Numbered from the stretch's first letter, positions 48,760-57,957 are shown. The stretch: 59,915 nucleotides of DNA from an uncultured Bacteroides sp. (GCA_958477465.1 CAUEFX010000016.1:1-59915); one strand, 5' to 3'. Made by a program: numbers and translations. The notes: generated by a model not told the origin, from the letters alone.

Positions 48760-48792
48760 CAAAAGTAGATATTTTTAATGAGTTTCTGCAAA
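48760..48792 (-). promoter_or_regulatory. Promoter of the nusB-yajC-ybbR-coaE operon
   Basis: On the minus strand -7 TACTTTTG (48760-48767) and -33 TTTG (48789-48792), 21 bases apart. It is 30 bases upstream of the nusB start codon. Confidence 0.7.
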
Positions 48793-48896
48793 TAAATCAC
48801 ATTTTTTAATGTAGTATTTCATTCTCTGCCCTTTTTCTTTTGACAGTTAAAAAAAAAGTTCCAATTTTGAAGCCGATTATAAACGGACCTAATGAT

Positions 48897-49262
48897 ATGG
48901 AAGATTTAAAAAAGAAAATGAACGCAGATATGAATGACAAAGAGATTGTATTCTCGAAATCCATCAAAGCCGGTAAACGGATTTATTATCTTGATGTGAA
49001 GAAAAACCGGAAAGATGAAATGTTCCTTGCCATCACTGAGAGCAAAAAAATAGTTATGGGTGAAGGTGACGATTCACAAGTCAGTTTCGAAAAGCATAAA
49101 ATTTTCTTATACAAGGAAGATTTCGAAAAATTCATGAACGGGCTCACGCAAGCTATAGAATATATCAACGACCAGCAAGGCCATGCTGCCGAAGAAGAAG
49201 CGAACGCCGCAGAAGAGCCGCAACCGACCGATGAAATAAAGATAGATATTGATTTTGAATAA
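48897..49262 (+). CDS. DUF3276, PUR-alpha-like nucleic-acid-binding protein
   Basis: The 121-residue protein starts at ATG 48897 (MEDLKKKMNADMND); the open frame runs 19 codons upstream without a ribosome site. The core is one PUR repeat: IVFSKSIKAGKRIYYLDVKK, MFLAITESKKIV and IFLYKEDFEKFMNGLTQAIE. The tail is acidic and rich in Ala/Glu. PUR-alpha proteins bind single-stranded purine-rich DNA or RNA; the bacterial form is small and probably dimeric. The gene is divergent from nusB. Confidence 0.85.
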   Translation: MEDLKKKMNADMNDKEIVFSKSIKAGKRIYYLDVKKNRKDEMFLAITESKKIVMGEGDDSQVSFEKHKIFLYKEDFEKFMNGLTQAIEYINDQQGHAAEEEANAAEEPQPTDEIKIDIDFE

Positions 49263-49269
49263 GTTTTTT

Positions 49270-49300
49270 TTGATATTTCAGAAAAAAGGTGTACTTTTGC
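49270..49300 (+). promoter_or_regulatory. Promoter of rplY
   Basis: -33 TTTG (49270-49273) and -7 TACTTTTG (49293-49300), 19 bases apart, exact. It leaves a leader of about 90 bases with the repeated word ACATCGTGTG (twice, near 49315 and 49332) and a small hairpin TGTGG/CCACA. Confidence 0.8.
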
Positions 49301-49397
49301 ACCGCTTTTTTGCAACATCGTGTGGAACACCACATCGTGTGATGGTGAATTAAGCACTCAAATCACTTAATTTAGAGTAACACAAAAAAAATTAAAA

Positions 49398-49988
49398 ATG
49401 AAATCAATTGAAGTAAAAGGAACTGCAAGAACCATTGCAGCACGTTCTTCCGAACAGGCAAGAGCTTTGAAAGCTATTCGTAAAGACAACGGTGTACCTT
49501 GTGTACTTTACGGAGGCGGTGAAAACGTCCACTTTACAGTACCTGCAGAAGGTCTGCGTAACTTGGTTTACACTCCGCACATTCATGTGGTAGACTTGAT
49601 TATCGATGGTAAAAAAGTAAATGCTATCTTGAAAGATATCCAATTCCATCCGGTAAAAGATACAATCCTGCACGTTGACTTCTATCAGATCGATGAGTCT
49701 AAACCCATCGTAATGGAAGTTCCGGTACAGTTGGAAGGTTTGGCAGAAGGTGTTAAAGCCGGTGGTAAGCTGGTTCTGCAGATGCGTAAACTGAAAGTTA
49801 GAGCGCTTTATAATGTCATTCCGGAAAAACTGATTGTAAACGTTTCTCACTTGGGTCTTGGTAAGACAGTAAAAGTTGGTGAGCTTAACTACGAAGGTCT
49901 TGAATTGTTGAATGTAAAAGAAGCTGTTGTATGTGCGGTTAAACTGACTCGTGCCGCAAGAGGTGCAGCTGCTACAGCAGGAAAATAA
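49398..49988 (+). CDS. rplY: 50S ribosomal protein L25 (Ctc form)
   Basis: The 196-residue protein is the long L25/Ctc form. The 5S-rRNA-binding domain (about 1-95) shows KGTARTIAARSSEQARALKA, VPCVLYGGGENVHFTVPAEG and IQFHPVKDTILHVDFYQIDE. The second domain (about 100-180) follows with VEVPVQLEGLAEGVKAGG-like strands and ends in an Ala-rich tail. The gene is first in an apparent rplY-pth-S4 group. A two-box promoter and a possible structured leader precede it; a terminator hairpin between rplY and pth suggests that pth also has its own transcription or only partial read-through. Confidence 0.95.
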   Translation: MKSIEVKGTARTIAARSSEQARALKAIRKDNGVPCVLYGGGENVHFTVPAEGLRNLVYTPHIHVVDLIIDGKKVNAILKDIQFHPVKDTILHVDFYQIDESKPIVMEVPVQLEGLAEGVKAGGKLVLQMRKLKVRALYNVIPEKLIVNVSHLGLGKTVKVGELNYEGLELLNVKEAVVCAVKLTRAARGAAATAGK

Positions 49989-50019
49989 TCACAGGAATAC
50001 TTCTATCAGAATATTTCGG

Positions 50020-50061
50020 AACGCAGATTATCACAGATTTTGGTCTGTGTTAGTCTGCGTT
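50020..50061 (+). terminator. Terminator after rplY
   Basis: 18-position stem 50020-50037 / 50044-50061 with one G-U and one mismatch, loop TTTTGG, followed by TCTCTTTTC. Confidence 0.75.
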
Positions 50062-50093
50062 TCTCTTTTCATTGTAATACATATTAGTTATTT

Positions 50094-50657
50094 ATGAAAT
50101 ATCTCATCGTAGGATTGGGCAACATCGGCCCCGAATATCGTGATACACGTCATAATATAGGTTTTATGGTAGTGGATGCTTTGGCTAAGCTAAACAATAC
50201 CCCTTTTACGAGCGGACGTTACGGTTCTACAGCATCTTTCTCTATAAAAGGCCAACAATTATTGCTTCTCAAGCCATCTACATTTATGAATCTGAGTGGA
50301 TTGGCAGTTCGATACTGGATGCAGGAAGAGAAAATTCCATTAGAGAATGTGTTGATTGTAGTAGATGACCTGTCATTACCCTTCGGCACCCTTCGCCTGA
50401 AAGGAAAAGGTAGCGATGCCGGGCATAACGGACTGAAGCATATTGCCGCCACCTTGGGAACTCAAAACTATGCCCGTCTCCGCTTCGGTATCGGGAATGA
50501 TTTTCCTCGCGGCGGACAGATAGACTATGTGCTCGGTCACTTTACCGATGAAGATTGGAAAACGATGGATGAACGGTTGGAGACTGCCGGCGAAATCATA
50601 AAAAGCTTCTGCCTGGCGGGAATTAATATAACCATGAACCAGTTCAATAAAAAATAA
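50094..50657 (+). CDS. pth: Peptidyl-tRNA hydrolase
   Basis: The 187-residue enzyme frees tRNA from peptidyl-tRNA that drops off ribosomes. It begins MKYLIVGLGNIGPEYRDTRH, giving the family start and the catalytic His in DTRHNIGFMVVDAL. The second motif LLLLKPSTFMNLSGLAV and IVVDDLSLPFG (catalytic Asp), followed by GSDAGHNGLKHIAATLGTQ, complete the active site. Length is normal. It is adjacent to rplY on the plus strand, a conserved bacterial pairing. Confidence 0.97.
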   Translation: MKYLIVGLGNIGPEYRDTRHNIGFMVVDALAKLNNTPFTSGRYGSTASFSIKGQQLLLLKPSTFMNLSGLAVRYWMQEEKIPLENVLIVVDDLSLPFGTLRLKGKGSDAGHNGLKHIAATLGTQNYARLRFGIGNDFPRGGQIDYVLGHFTDEDWKTMDERLETAGEIIKSFCLAGINITMNQFNKK

Positions 50658-50695
50658 ACAAATGCATAACGAACCATTTAATTACAGATAATCTC

Positions 50696-51121
50696 ATGCC
50701 TGAAGCAAGAATAGATAAATGGATGTGGGCCGTACGTATCTTCAAAACCCGTACAATTGCTGCCGAAGCATGTAAGAAAGGGCGTGTCAGCATAAACGGC
50801 TCTTATGTAAAAGCCGCACGCATGATTAAACCCGGTGACGTGATCCACGTGAAGAAACCGCCCATCACTTACTCGTTCAAGGTACTGCAGGCCATCGAGA
50901 AACGAGTGGGCGCCAAACTTATTCCGGAAGTAATGGAGAACGTAACTACTCCCGATCAATACGAACTATTGGAAATGAGCAAAATAAGCGGATTCGTAAA
51001 CCGCGCACGCGGAACAGGACGTCCCACCAAAAAAGACCGACGGAGCATAGATGAATTCACCACTCCCGAATTCCTGGATGATTTCGAATTCGACTTCGAT
51101 TTCGATGAAGAGGAAGAGTAG
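50696..51121 (+). CDS. S4 domain RNA-binding protein (HslR/Hsp15-like)
   Basis: The 141-residue protein starts MPEARIDKWMWAVRIFKTRT and has an S4 domain (about 3-65; ACKKGRVSINGSYVKAARMI, then PGDVI) followed by a charged second half with SGFVNRARGTGRPTKKDRR. An acidic tail (FDFDEEEE) closes it. Such proteins bind structured RNA; the E. coli relative Hsp15 binds free 50S subunits carrying a nascent chain. The role in ribosome recycling is by analogy. It is 38 bases after pth. Confidence 0.88.
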   Translation: MPEARIDKWMWAVRIFKTRTIAAEACKKGRVSINGSYVKAARMIKPGDVIHVKKPPITYSFKVLQAIEKRVGAKLIPEVMENVTTPDQYELLEMSKISGFVNRARGTGRPTKKDRRSIDEFTTPEFLDDFEFDFDFDEEEE

Positions 51122-51124
51122 CCG

Positions 51125-51154
51125 GTGATGAGTGATCACTAACCCACTCATCAC
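51125..51154. terminator. Hairpin between the S4 gene and the HIT gene
   Basis: GTGATGAGTG (51125-51134) pairs perfectly with CACTCATCAC (51145-51154). It lies 3 bases after the S4 gene stop and 17 bases before the HIT gene stop, convergent genes. No strong T-run, so termination is plausible only. Confidence 0.45.
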
Positions 51155-51171
51155 TAACCACTCATCGCTCC

Positions 51172-51597
51172 TTACAGTTTTTCCTTTACCGCCTCAACCA
51201 GCTCCCGATACTCCGTATCCGTCAGATAGACTTTCCCCGGATTCATCTGGAAGGTGCCGCCATAGTCAGGACCGTCCACATATTTGGGGACCAGATGAAA
51301 ATGCAGGTGAGAAAGTTTATCGGAGTAAGCGCCATAGTTTATTTTTTCCGGATGGAAGGCCTTATCCATTGCACGGGTAACGCGGACTACATCAGCCATA
51401 AATGCGTTACGTTCTTCATCACTCAGTTCATTCAGGTCATTTACATGATCTTTGTATGCCACAAGACAACGGCCACGGTAGGTCTGCTCTTTAAAAAGAA
51501 ACACACGTGATACACTGAGTTGTGCAATCTCGATCATCAGATTGTTCAGCGTTTCATTGTTCTGGCAATACAGACATTCTTTGGGATCGCTTTTCAT
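51172..51597 (-). CDS. HIT family protein
   Basis: The 141-residue protein is a histidine-triad nucleotide-binding enzyme. The catalytic triad is in LSHLHFHLVPKY (His-x-His-x-His), preceded by LFKEQTYRGRCLVAYKDHVN. An N-terminal CLYCQNNETLN with CxxC suggests zinc binding. Such proteins act on AMP derivatives; the substrate here is unknown. A minus-strand -7 box TATCTTTG (51627-51634) lies 29 bases upstream. Confidence 0.92.
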   Translation of the reverse strand: MKSDPKECLYCQNNETLNNLMIEIAQLSVSRVFLFKEQTYRGRCLVAYKDHVNDLNELSDEERNAFMADVVRVTRAMDKAFHPEKINYGAYSDKLSHLHFHLVPKYVDGPDYGGTFQMNPGKVYLTDTEYRELVEAVKEKL

Positions 51598-51664
51598 GAT
51601 ATATTTTTTTTAGTTTGATATGCCGGCAAAGATAAGCATCTTCCCCACATATCATGTCGATTTT

Positions 51665-53917
51665 TTAATTCTTTTGACCTACTAACCGGTATACATCCTC
51701 CTTTTCACCGACAACCCAGAGCACATCTCCCTCTTCGAACGGCTCATTGACATCCGGTGTCATCAGCATCTCATCTCCACGTTCCACACCTGCTATCAGG
51801 CAATGATATTTATCACGTATACCCGATTCGCGCAAGGTTTTGCCCAGAAAGGCAGAATCGGAATCGATCATAAACTGCTTTAAGGTCATCTCACTCTTTT
51901 CATAAACATCACTGTCTACGCAAGCCCCTTTCGACATCTCCTCACCGAATACATTAAGTTGCTCATCGGTGCCGATTACCTGTATTTTGTCCATCGGGAA
52001 CAAGCGGGTGCTTCCACCGGGGATATTGATCCGCCGCTTTCCTCTAAGAATGGAGACTACATGTATCCCATACTTCTTGCCAAGATTCAATTCGAGCAAC
52101 GTCTTCCCAGCCCAGAGAGATTCTCCGGGGAGGTCAAAATCCGCCAGGTGCATATCACGCGAAAGCAGCCGGCCTGCATATTCCGGTTTCTTCTCGCCCA
52201 TATACTCGGCCCGCATATCACGAGAGTGAAGATTCTGAAAGAATTTCCGTTCAATCAATATGGATTGTTTCTTTAAGCGGCGTGAAAGTACCATCAATAT
52301 TACAATCAAGATAGCGACACCGATCAACAACCCGATGGAAGCCTTAAACAAGCGGGCTATTACAAACATCACAAACAGTACGGCAATCACCATGCGGAGC
52401 ACAACCGTTGAAACCAATGGTGCGCGGTTGGCACGATGGGCATTCCATAATGTCGTAAACTCCACAGAATGGTTCTTTTTGACCATGATAGCACGGAGAA
52501 AGGGGGATATACAGAGGATTGTGAACACAGCCCCCAGCAACGAAGCCCAGAAGTGTGGCAAGCTCTCGCGGAAAAGCGGAACGACAAACCGGAATGAAAC
52601 TGCCACAATGGAAATACTTACAATGGAATAAACCACCACGATACGTCCCATGTCGAAAAGAAGTTTCCGCCACAGGTTTGCATGGTTTACCGTCTGCGAT
52701 CCGGAAGAATAACGGGCAAGAAAGTGTCTCCAGGATTCAGGCAAATGACGGTCGGCAAAATCCGATGCCGGCTCTGCCAGACGGATCATATACGGAGTAA
52801 GAAAGGTCGTAATGACCGAAACCGCCACTACAATAGGATAAAGAAAATCACTTGTCACATGAAGCGACACTCCCAAGGATGCGATAATAAAGGCAAATTC
52901 ACCTATCTGCGTCAAACTGAACCCGCATTGCATTGCTGTCTTTAACGGTTGTCCCGCCAATATCACTCCAAATGTACCGAACAATGCCTGTCCGACAATG
53001 ACAGCCAGTGTTATCACCAGAATAGGCAATGCATATTCTGCAATCATCGCAGGGTCTACCATCATACCAACGGATACAAAAAAGATGGCACCGAACAAGT
53101 CCTTGACCGGTTTGACCAATCGGTCGATAGATTCGGCCTCTATCGTTTCTGCAAGGATAGAGCCCATTATGAAAGCGCCGAAAGCCGCAGAGAATCCGGT
53201 ATTGGCAGCTATCACCACCATCCCGAAACAAAGTGCAAGCGATACGATCAACAACGTCTCTTCACTCATCAGTTTGCGGCAACGCTTCAAAAACTCAGGA
53301 ACGAGATAAATGCCGACCACAAACCAAAGGATCAAAAAGAACAGCAATTTTCCGATACTCTCCAGCATCTCGGTTCCTTCAAAGTTATTGCTCACCGCCA
53401 TTGTAGAAAGCATCACCATAAGCACGATAGCAAGAATATCTTCCAATATCAGAATGCTCAATACCAATCCGGTAAATTGCTTCTTACGCAGTCCGAGATC
53501 GTCAAACGCCTTGTATATGATGGTTGTAGAGGACATGGCTATCATACCTCCCAGGAAGATGCAGTCCATCCGTTGCCATCCGAAACTCATCCCCACCCCT
53601 ATTCCTAAAAGAATCATGCAAAAGATAATGGTGCAAGCGGCAATAACTGCCGTACCTCCTACCTTTACTATTTTCTTGAAACTGAATTCAAGTCCCAATG
53701 CGAACAAAAGAAAGATCACGCCTATATCGGCCCAAGTCTCAATATTGGTAGAATCCATCACTGAGGGCGTATAAGGCATGTGTGGACTGGCCAAGAATCC
53801 GGCGACGACATATCCCAGCACCAAAGGCTGTTTCATCTTTTTAAACAACAGTGTCATCACGCCGGCACAAAGTAAAATCAGAGCCAAGTCGGCTATCAAT
53901 GTAGGTAAGTTTGACAT
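51665..53917 (-). CDS. Cation:proton antiporter (KefB/CPA2 type) with two TrkA-C domains
   Basis: The 750-residue protein starts at ATG 53917 (MSNLPTLIADLALILLCAGV) with GGAG directly before it. About 13 membrane spans (1-390) form a CPA2 Na+/H+ or K+/H+ antiporter: FALGLEFSFKKIVKVGG, GMIAMSSTTIIYKAFDDLGL and FGAFIMGSILAETIEAE. A cytoplasmic stretch with three more hydrophobic helices follows (about 420-550). Two TrkA-C domains end it (VSILRGKRRINIPGGSTRLF; AGVERGDEMLMTPDVNEPFE). The second half suggests ligand-gated control of K+ efflux. Ion and gate ligand are unknown. Confidence 0.9.
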   Translation of the reverse strand: MSNLPTLIADLALILLCAGVMTLLFKKMKQPLVLGYVVAGFLASPHMPYTPSVMDSTNIETWADIGVIFLLFALGLEFSFKKIVKVGGTAVIAACTIIFCMILLGIGVGMSFGWQRMDCIFLGGMIAMSSTTIIYKAFDDLGLRKKQFTGLVLSILILEDILAIVLMVMLSTMAVSNNFEGTEMLESIGKLLFFLILWFVVGIYLVPEFLKRCRKLMSEETLLIVSLALCFGMVVIAANTGFSAAFGAFIMGSILAETIEAESIDRLVKPVKDLFGAIFFVSVGMMVDPAMIAEYALPILVITLAVIVGQALFGTFGVILAGQPLKTAMQCGFSLTQIGEFAFIIASLGVSLHVTSDFLYPIVVAVSVITTFLTPYMIRLAEPASDFADRHLPESWRHFLARYSSGSQTVNHANLWRKLLFDMGRIVVVYSIVSISIVAVSFRFVVPLFRESLPHFWASLLGAVFTILCISPFLRAIMVKKNHSVEFTTLWNAHRANRAPLVSTVVLRMVIAVLFVMFVIARLFKASIGLLIGVAILIVILMVLSRRLKKQSILIERKFFQNLHSRDMRAEYMGEKKPEYAGRLLSRDMHLADFDLPGESLWAGKTLLELNLGKKYGIHVVSILRGKRRINIPGGSTRLFPMDKIQVIGTDEQLNVFGEEMSKGACVDSDVYEKSEMTLKQFMIDSDSAFLGKTLRESGIRDKYHCLIAGVERGDEMLMTPDVNEPFEEGDVLWVVGEKEDVYRLVGQKN

Positions 53918-54066
53918 CTCCGTTAAATTTTTATCGCGCACAAAATTACACGAAAATCAAAACAGATACCGTGGATTAAGATCAAAAAAAAATATACCTC
54001 AGGCTAAACTTTGTTAACCTGAGGCATACTTTGAAAAGACAGTTTTACTCTCTACAGAAGAACGCT

Positions 54067-55152
54067 TTACTTCCTAAACGGAGGTTTCACCACCACCGCT
54101 TTTAATTTACGTCCCCGCATATCGATATAAATCTCCGTTCCCAACTTGCTATATTCCGGCTTTACATACCCCATTCCGATGCCAATCTTCCGCATAGGCG
54201 ACATGGTGCCCGAAGTTACAACCCCTATCTTAGCTCCATCTGCATCTGTCAATTCATATCCATGGCGAGGAATGCCCCGGTCGACCATCTCAAAACCGAC
54301 CAATTTACGTACGGTTCCTTCGGCCTTTTGTTTTTCGAGCATTGCGCGGTTAGTAAAATTCTTTCCATCCACAAACTTCGTAATCCATCCCAACCCCGCT
54401 TCAATAGGAGAGGTGGTGTCATCCAAATCATTGCCGTACAAGCAAAATCCCATTTCAAGCCGGAGCGTATCACGGGCACCCAACCCGACAGGCTTGATCC
54501 CGAACTCCTTACCCGCCTCAAAAACGGCATTCCATATCTTGTCAGCAGCCTCCGGATAGAAATACAACTCGAAACCTCCTGCACCCGTATATCCGGTATT
54601 GGAGATAATCACGTTTTTCTCACCGGCAAACTCCCCGACCTTGAACGTATAGTAAGGTATGCCCGAAAGATCGATATCCGTCAACTTCTGCAAGGCAAGA
54701 ATCGCTTTCGGTCCTTGAACAGCCAGCTGTGCGATGCGGTCCGAAGAGTTTTCAAGTTCGGCACCTTCGGTATTATGTGCGACACACCAGTTCCAGTCTT
54801 TCTCAATGTTAGCAGCATTGACCACCAGCAAGTATTTCTGCGGATCATACTGATATACCAGCAAATCATCTACAATTCCCCCATCCTCATTCGGGAAACA
54901 GGTATATTGTACTTTTCCCGGAGTAAGTGCTGCCACATTGTTGGACGTCACTTTTTGGAGAAAGGCCAAAGCATTGGGCCCCTTCACCCAGAACTCTCCC
55001 ATGTGGGATACATCAAACACGCCCACAGCATTGCAAACAGTCAGATGTTCGTCAATAATACCTGAATATTCGATGGGCATATTATAACCGGCAAATTCGT
55101 GCATCTTAGCACCCAAAGCTATGTGCTTGTCGGTAAACGGAGTGGTTTTCAT
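54067..55152 (-). CDS. gcvT: Aminomethyltransferase (glycine cleavage T protein)
   Basis: The 361-residue protein is the T protein of glycine cleavage, which moves the methylene group from the H-protein lipoate to tetrahydrofolate. It begins MKTTPFTDKHIALGAKMHEF and carries GVFDVSHMGEFWVKGP, VNAANIEKDWNW, SNTGYTGAGGFELYF and LRLEMGFCLYGNDLDDTTSP. The C-terminal domain (about 275-361; GFEMVDRGIPRHGYELTDAD) closes it. Length is normal. The pepT gene lies 35 bases upstream on the same strand. The other gcv genes are not in the window. Confidence 0.95.
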   Translation of the reverse strand: MKTTPFTDKHIALGAKMHEFAGYNMPIEYSGIIDEHLTVCNAVGVFDVSHMGEFWVKGPNALAFLQKVTSNNVAALTPGKVQYTCFPNEDGGIVDDLLVYQYDPQKYLLVVNAANIEKDWNWCVAHNTEGAELENSSDRIAQLAVQGPKAILALQKLTDIDLSGIPYYTFKVGEFAGEKNVIISNTGYTGAGGFELYFYPEAADKIWNAVFEAGKEFGIKPVGLGARDTLRLEMGFCLYGNDLDDTTSPIEAGLGWITKFVDGKNFTNRAMLEKQKAEGTVRKLVGFEMVDRGIPRHGYELTDADGAKIGVVTSGTMSPMRKIGIGMGYVKPEYSKLGTEIYIDMRGRKLKAVVVKPPFRK

Positions 55153-55187
55153 GATTTATGAATTATGATTTATGGTTAATGAATGAA

Positions 55188-56414
55188 TTACGCTTTTTGG
55201 GCAACAAGTTCCGCTATCTTCACAATCACCTTCATCGCCTTTTCCATGTTCTGGATCGGAACGAATTCATAGCGTCCGTGGAAGTTCAGCCCACCTGCAA
55301 AGATATTGGGGCAAGGCAGTCCCTTGAATGACAGTTGTGCCCCGTCCGTACCGCCACGGATCGGTTTCACATTCGGTTTCACCCCGACAGCTTCCATTGC
55401 TGCAAAGGCCGTGTCGATGACATGCATTACAGGTTCAATCTTTTCACGCATGTTGTAATACTGGTCACGCAGTTCGAGTACGGCAACATCTTCCCCGTAT
55501 TCGGCATTTATCTTTCTCACCAGATGAGCGATCTCCCGTTTACGGCTTTCAAATCTCGAGCGGTCATGATCACGTATTATATAAGAAAGCGTCGTCTGCT
55601 CCACATCCCCCTGAATACCGATAAGATGATAGAATCCTTCATACCCCTCGGTATGTTCCGGCGTTTCGTGGCGCGGCAACATACTGACAAACTGATTGGC
55701 TATACGAATAGAATTAATCATTTTATGTTTGGCATAACCCGGATGTACGTTGCGTCCTTTAAAAATGATCTTAGCGGCAGCGGCATTGAAATTCTCAAAT
55801 TCCAACTCCCCTACTTCACCGCCATCCATCGTATAGGCCCATTCGCAACCAAATTTCTCTACATCAAACTTATGCGCTCCTTCTCCGATCTCTTCATCCG
55901 GATTGAAGCCGATGCGGATCTTCCCGTGCTCGATTTCCGGATGTTCCTTAAGATAAGCCACAGCAGAGATGATTTCTGCGATACCGGCCTTATCATCCGC
56001 TCCCAATAAAGTCTTTCCATTGGTTACAATCAGATCTTCTCCTTTATGAGCCAGTAACTCGGGAAACTGTACCGGACTGAGCACGATCTTCTCTTCTGCA
56101 TTAAGCACAATGTCCGATCCAGTATAATTTTCCACAATGCGAGGTGATACATCTTTTCCACTCATATCAGGGCTTGTATCCATGTGGGCAATAAAGCCGA
56201 TGGTAGGAACTGCTTTGTCCGTATTTGCCGGAAGAGTGGCAAAAAGGTAACCGTGTTCGTCCAATGTAATCTCTTCCAAACCTAAAGACTCCAATTCTGA
56301 TTTCAGATATTCGGCAAAAACCATCTGTCCTGGAGTACTGGGAGTAAGCCGTGTCTCTTCACTTGATTGAGTGTCAAAGCTTACATACTTCAAAAAACGT
56401 TCTACTAAAGTCAT
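55188..56414 (-). CDS. pepT: Tripeptide aminopeptidase (peptidase T)
   Basis: The 408-residue enzyme is a di-zinc M20 peptidase that removes the N-terminal residue of tripeptides. Start ATG 56414 gives MTLVERFLKYVSFDTQSSEE; a longer frame adds 15 unlikely residues. Metal ligands are visible: His in IAHMDTSPDMSG, Asp in LLGADDKAGIAEI, Glu in NPDEEIGEGAHKFD, Asp in AYTMDGG and His near the end (GGLNFHGRYEFVPI). The catalytic base Glu is in DEE. Length matches the family. gcvT follows on the same strand. Confidence 0.95.
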   Translation of the reverse strand: MTLVERFLKYVSFDTQSSEETRLTPSTPGQMVFAEYLKSELESLGLEEITLDEHGYLFATLPANTDKAVPTIGFIAHMDTSPDMSGKDVSPRIVENYTGSDIVLNAEEKIVLSPVQFPELLAHKGEDLIVTNGKTLLGADDKAGIAEIISAVAYLKEHPEIEHGKIRIGFNPDEEIGEGAHKFDVEKFGCEWAYTMDGGEVGELEFENFNAAAAKIIFKGRNVHPGYAKHKMINSIRIANQFVSMLPRHETPEHTEGYEGFYHLIGIQGDVEQTTLSYIIRDHDRSRFESRKREIAHLVRKINAEYGEDVAVLELRDQYYNMREKIEPVMHVIDTAFAAMEAVGVKPNVKPIRGGTDGAQLSFKGLPCPNIFAGGLNFHGRYEFVPIQNMEKAMKVIVKIAELVAQKA

Positions 56415-56474
56415 ATTATTTACGATTAAAAAGTTCATTATTTGCAATTGACAATACATCTGCCGTAAAGGTAG

Positions 56475-56515
56475 AAAAAGAGCCGTGAATTGACAAGCAA
56501 TTCACGGCTCTTTTT
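56475..56515. terminator. Terminator between the PurF-like gene and pepT
   Basis: Perfect 18-bp stem (56475-56492 with 56498-56515), loop of 5, with A- and T-runs. It contains the word AAGAGCCGT also used in the hairpins of copies C and D. It ends the PurF-like gene on the minus strand. Confidence 0.8.
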
Positions 56516-56550
56516 TGGTGATCTCCTTAGATTCCATTACTAAAAGTCAA

Positions 56551-57957
56551 TCAGAAATGGCTGCTACCATCGAAGCAATGGGTACACACCTGGCATTTTG
56601 GTAGTCCGATAGCCTCTATCAACGTTTCCAGTGTATTGAATTTCAATGAAGAAAGCCCGAAACGCCCGGCAATGATACTCACCATTTTTTTGTATTCCGG
56701 CGAATCGGTAGTGGCATATTTCTCAAGATTCTTATTTTCATCTCCCTCGAGTTCTTTGATGATACGCCGGGTAATCAGTTCAAGCGCACTTTTGGAAGCA
56801 GTAAAGCCGATAAAAGGGCAGGCATAAATCAATGGAGGGCAGGCTATGCGCATGTGCACTTCTTTCGCTCCATAATCGTAAAGCACTTTCACGTTATCAC
56901 GCAATTGGGTTCCGCGCACAATGGAGTCGTCACAGAACAACAGGCGTTTGCCATTGAGCATGGCACGGTTCGGAATCAGTTTCATCTTTGCCACGAGCGA
57001 GCGCATCTCCTGATTGCTCGGAGTAAAGCTACGCGGCCAAGTCGGTGTGTATTTGGAGATGGCTCGGTGATACGGCACTCCTTTTCCTTCGGCATATCCC
57101 AATGCCATGCCGACTCCCGAGTCGGGGATACCGCATACGCAATCTACTTCGGACTCATCTTTCTGCCCCATCTTCAGGCCACTGGTGAAACGGACTTCTT
57201 CCACATTGCGTCCTTCATAGCAAGACGTAGGAAAGCCGTAGTATACCCACAGGAAGGAGCATATCTGCATGCCTTCATCGGGTTTGCGCAACTGTGTGAT
57301 TCCATCGGCACGCAAATGCACGATCTCACCCGGTCCCAGATACCTGTCTATCTCATAATCCAGATTCGGGAAACTGCTTGACTCACTGGTAGCGGCATAC
57401 GCTCCCTCTTTTTTGCCAATCACCACCGGTGTACGTCCCCATCGGTCACGGGCGGCAATAATGCCGTCTTCTGTAAGCAAAAGCATGGAGCAAGAACCTT
57501 TGATGTGTTTATACACATTCTCGATGCCTTCTACAAAAGTTTTTCCCTGAATAATAAGTAAAGCGATGAGTTCTGTCTGATTGGTGCTGCTGGAACTTAA
57601 TTCAGCAAAGTGCATGTTTTTTGTGAGTAGTTCGTCTTCTAATTCTTGAAGATTGACGATTTTGGCGACTGTGACAATGGCGAAACGCCCGAGATGAGAA
57701 TTGATAACGATAGGTTGTGCGTCTGTGTCGCTGATAATACCGATTCCGGCATTGCCTTTGAATTTATCCAGATCGGATTCAAACTTGGTACGGAAATACG
57801 AACTTTCCAGATTGTGAATGGAGCGGATAAATCCTTGTTCTTTACTATAGGTTGCAAGGCCGCCCCGTTTAGTCCCCAAATGCGAATTATAATCTGTGCC
57901 GTAAAATAAATCGGTCACACAGGGCGTTTGTGAGACTGTTCCAAAAAAACCTCCCAT
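56551..57957 (-). CDS. PurF-like amidophosphoribosyltransferase without the catalytic cysteine
   Basis: The 468-residue protein has the two domains of glutamine PRPP amidotransferase. The N-terminal Ntn domain starts MGGFFGTVSQTPCVTDLF, where PurF has Met-Cys-Gly; the nucleophile Cys is Gly, so glutamine hydrolysis should fail. The PRPP domain keeps its loop (LLFCDDSIVRGTQLRDN). Cysteines that hold the Fe-S cluster in PurF are conserved: CSFLWVYYGFP, CPPLIYACPF and CQVCTHCFDG. It may use ammonia, take ammonia from a partner, or have another role (inference). The N-terminal homopolymer TTTTTTT at codons 3-5 keeps frame. A minus-strand -7 box TACTTTTG lies at 58001-58008. Confidence 0.85.
   Translation of the reverse strand: MGGFFGTVSQTPCVTDLFYGTDYNSHLGTKRGGLATYSKEQGFIRSIHNLESSYFRTKFESDLDKFKGNAGIGIISDTDAQPIVINSHLGRFAIVTVAKIVNLQELEDELLTKNMHFAELSSSSTNQTELIALLIIQGKTFVEGIENVYKHIKGSCSMLLLTEDGIIAARDRWGRTPVVIGKKEGAYAATSESSSFPNLDYEIDRYLGPGEIVHLRADGITQLRKPDEGMQICSFLWVYYGFPTSCYEGRNVEEVRFTSGLKMGQKDESEVDCVCGIPDSGVGMALGYAEGKGVPYHRAISKYTPTWPRSFTPSNQEMRSLVAKMKLIPNRAMLNGKRLLFCDDSIVRGTQLRDNVKVLYDYGAKEVHMRIACPPLIYACPFIGFTASKSALELITRRIIKELEGDENKNLEKYATTDSPEYKKMVSIIAGRFGLSSLKFNTLETLIEAIGLPKCQVCTHCFDGSSHF

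Noticed and set aside
56551..57957. PurF-like gene as a pseudogene caused by a slip in the TTTTTTT run near the start
   Set aside because: The frame is intact for 468 codons and the first codons read sensibly in frame, so the missing Cys looks like a real substitution.
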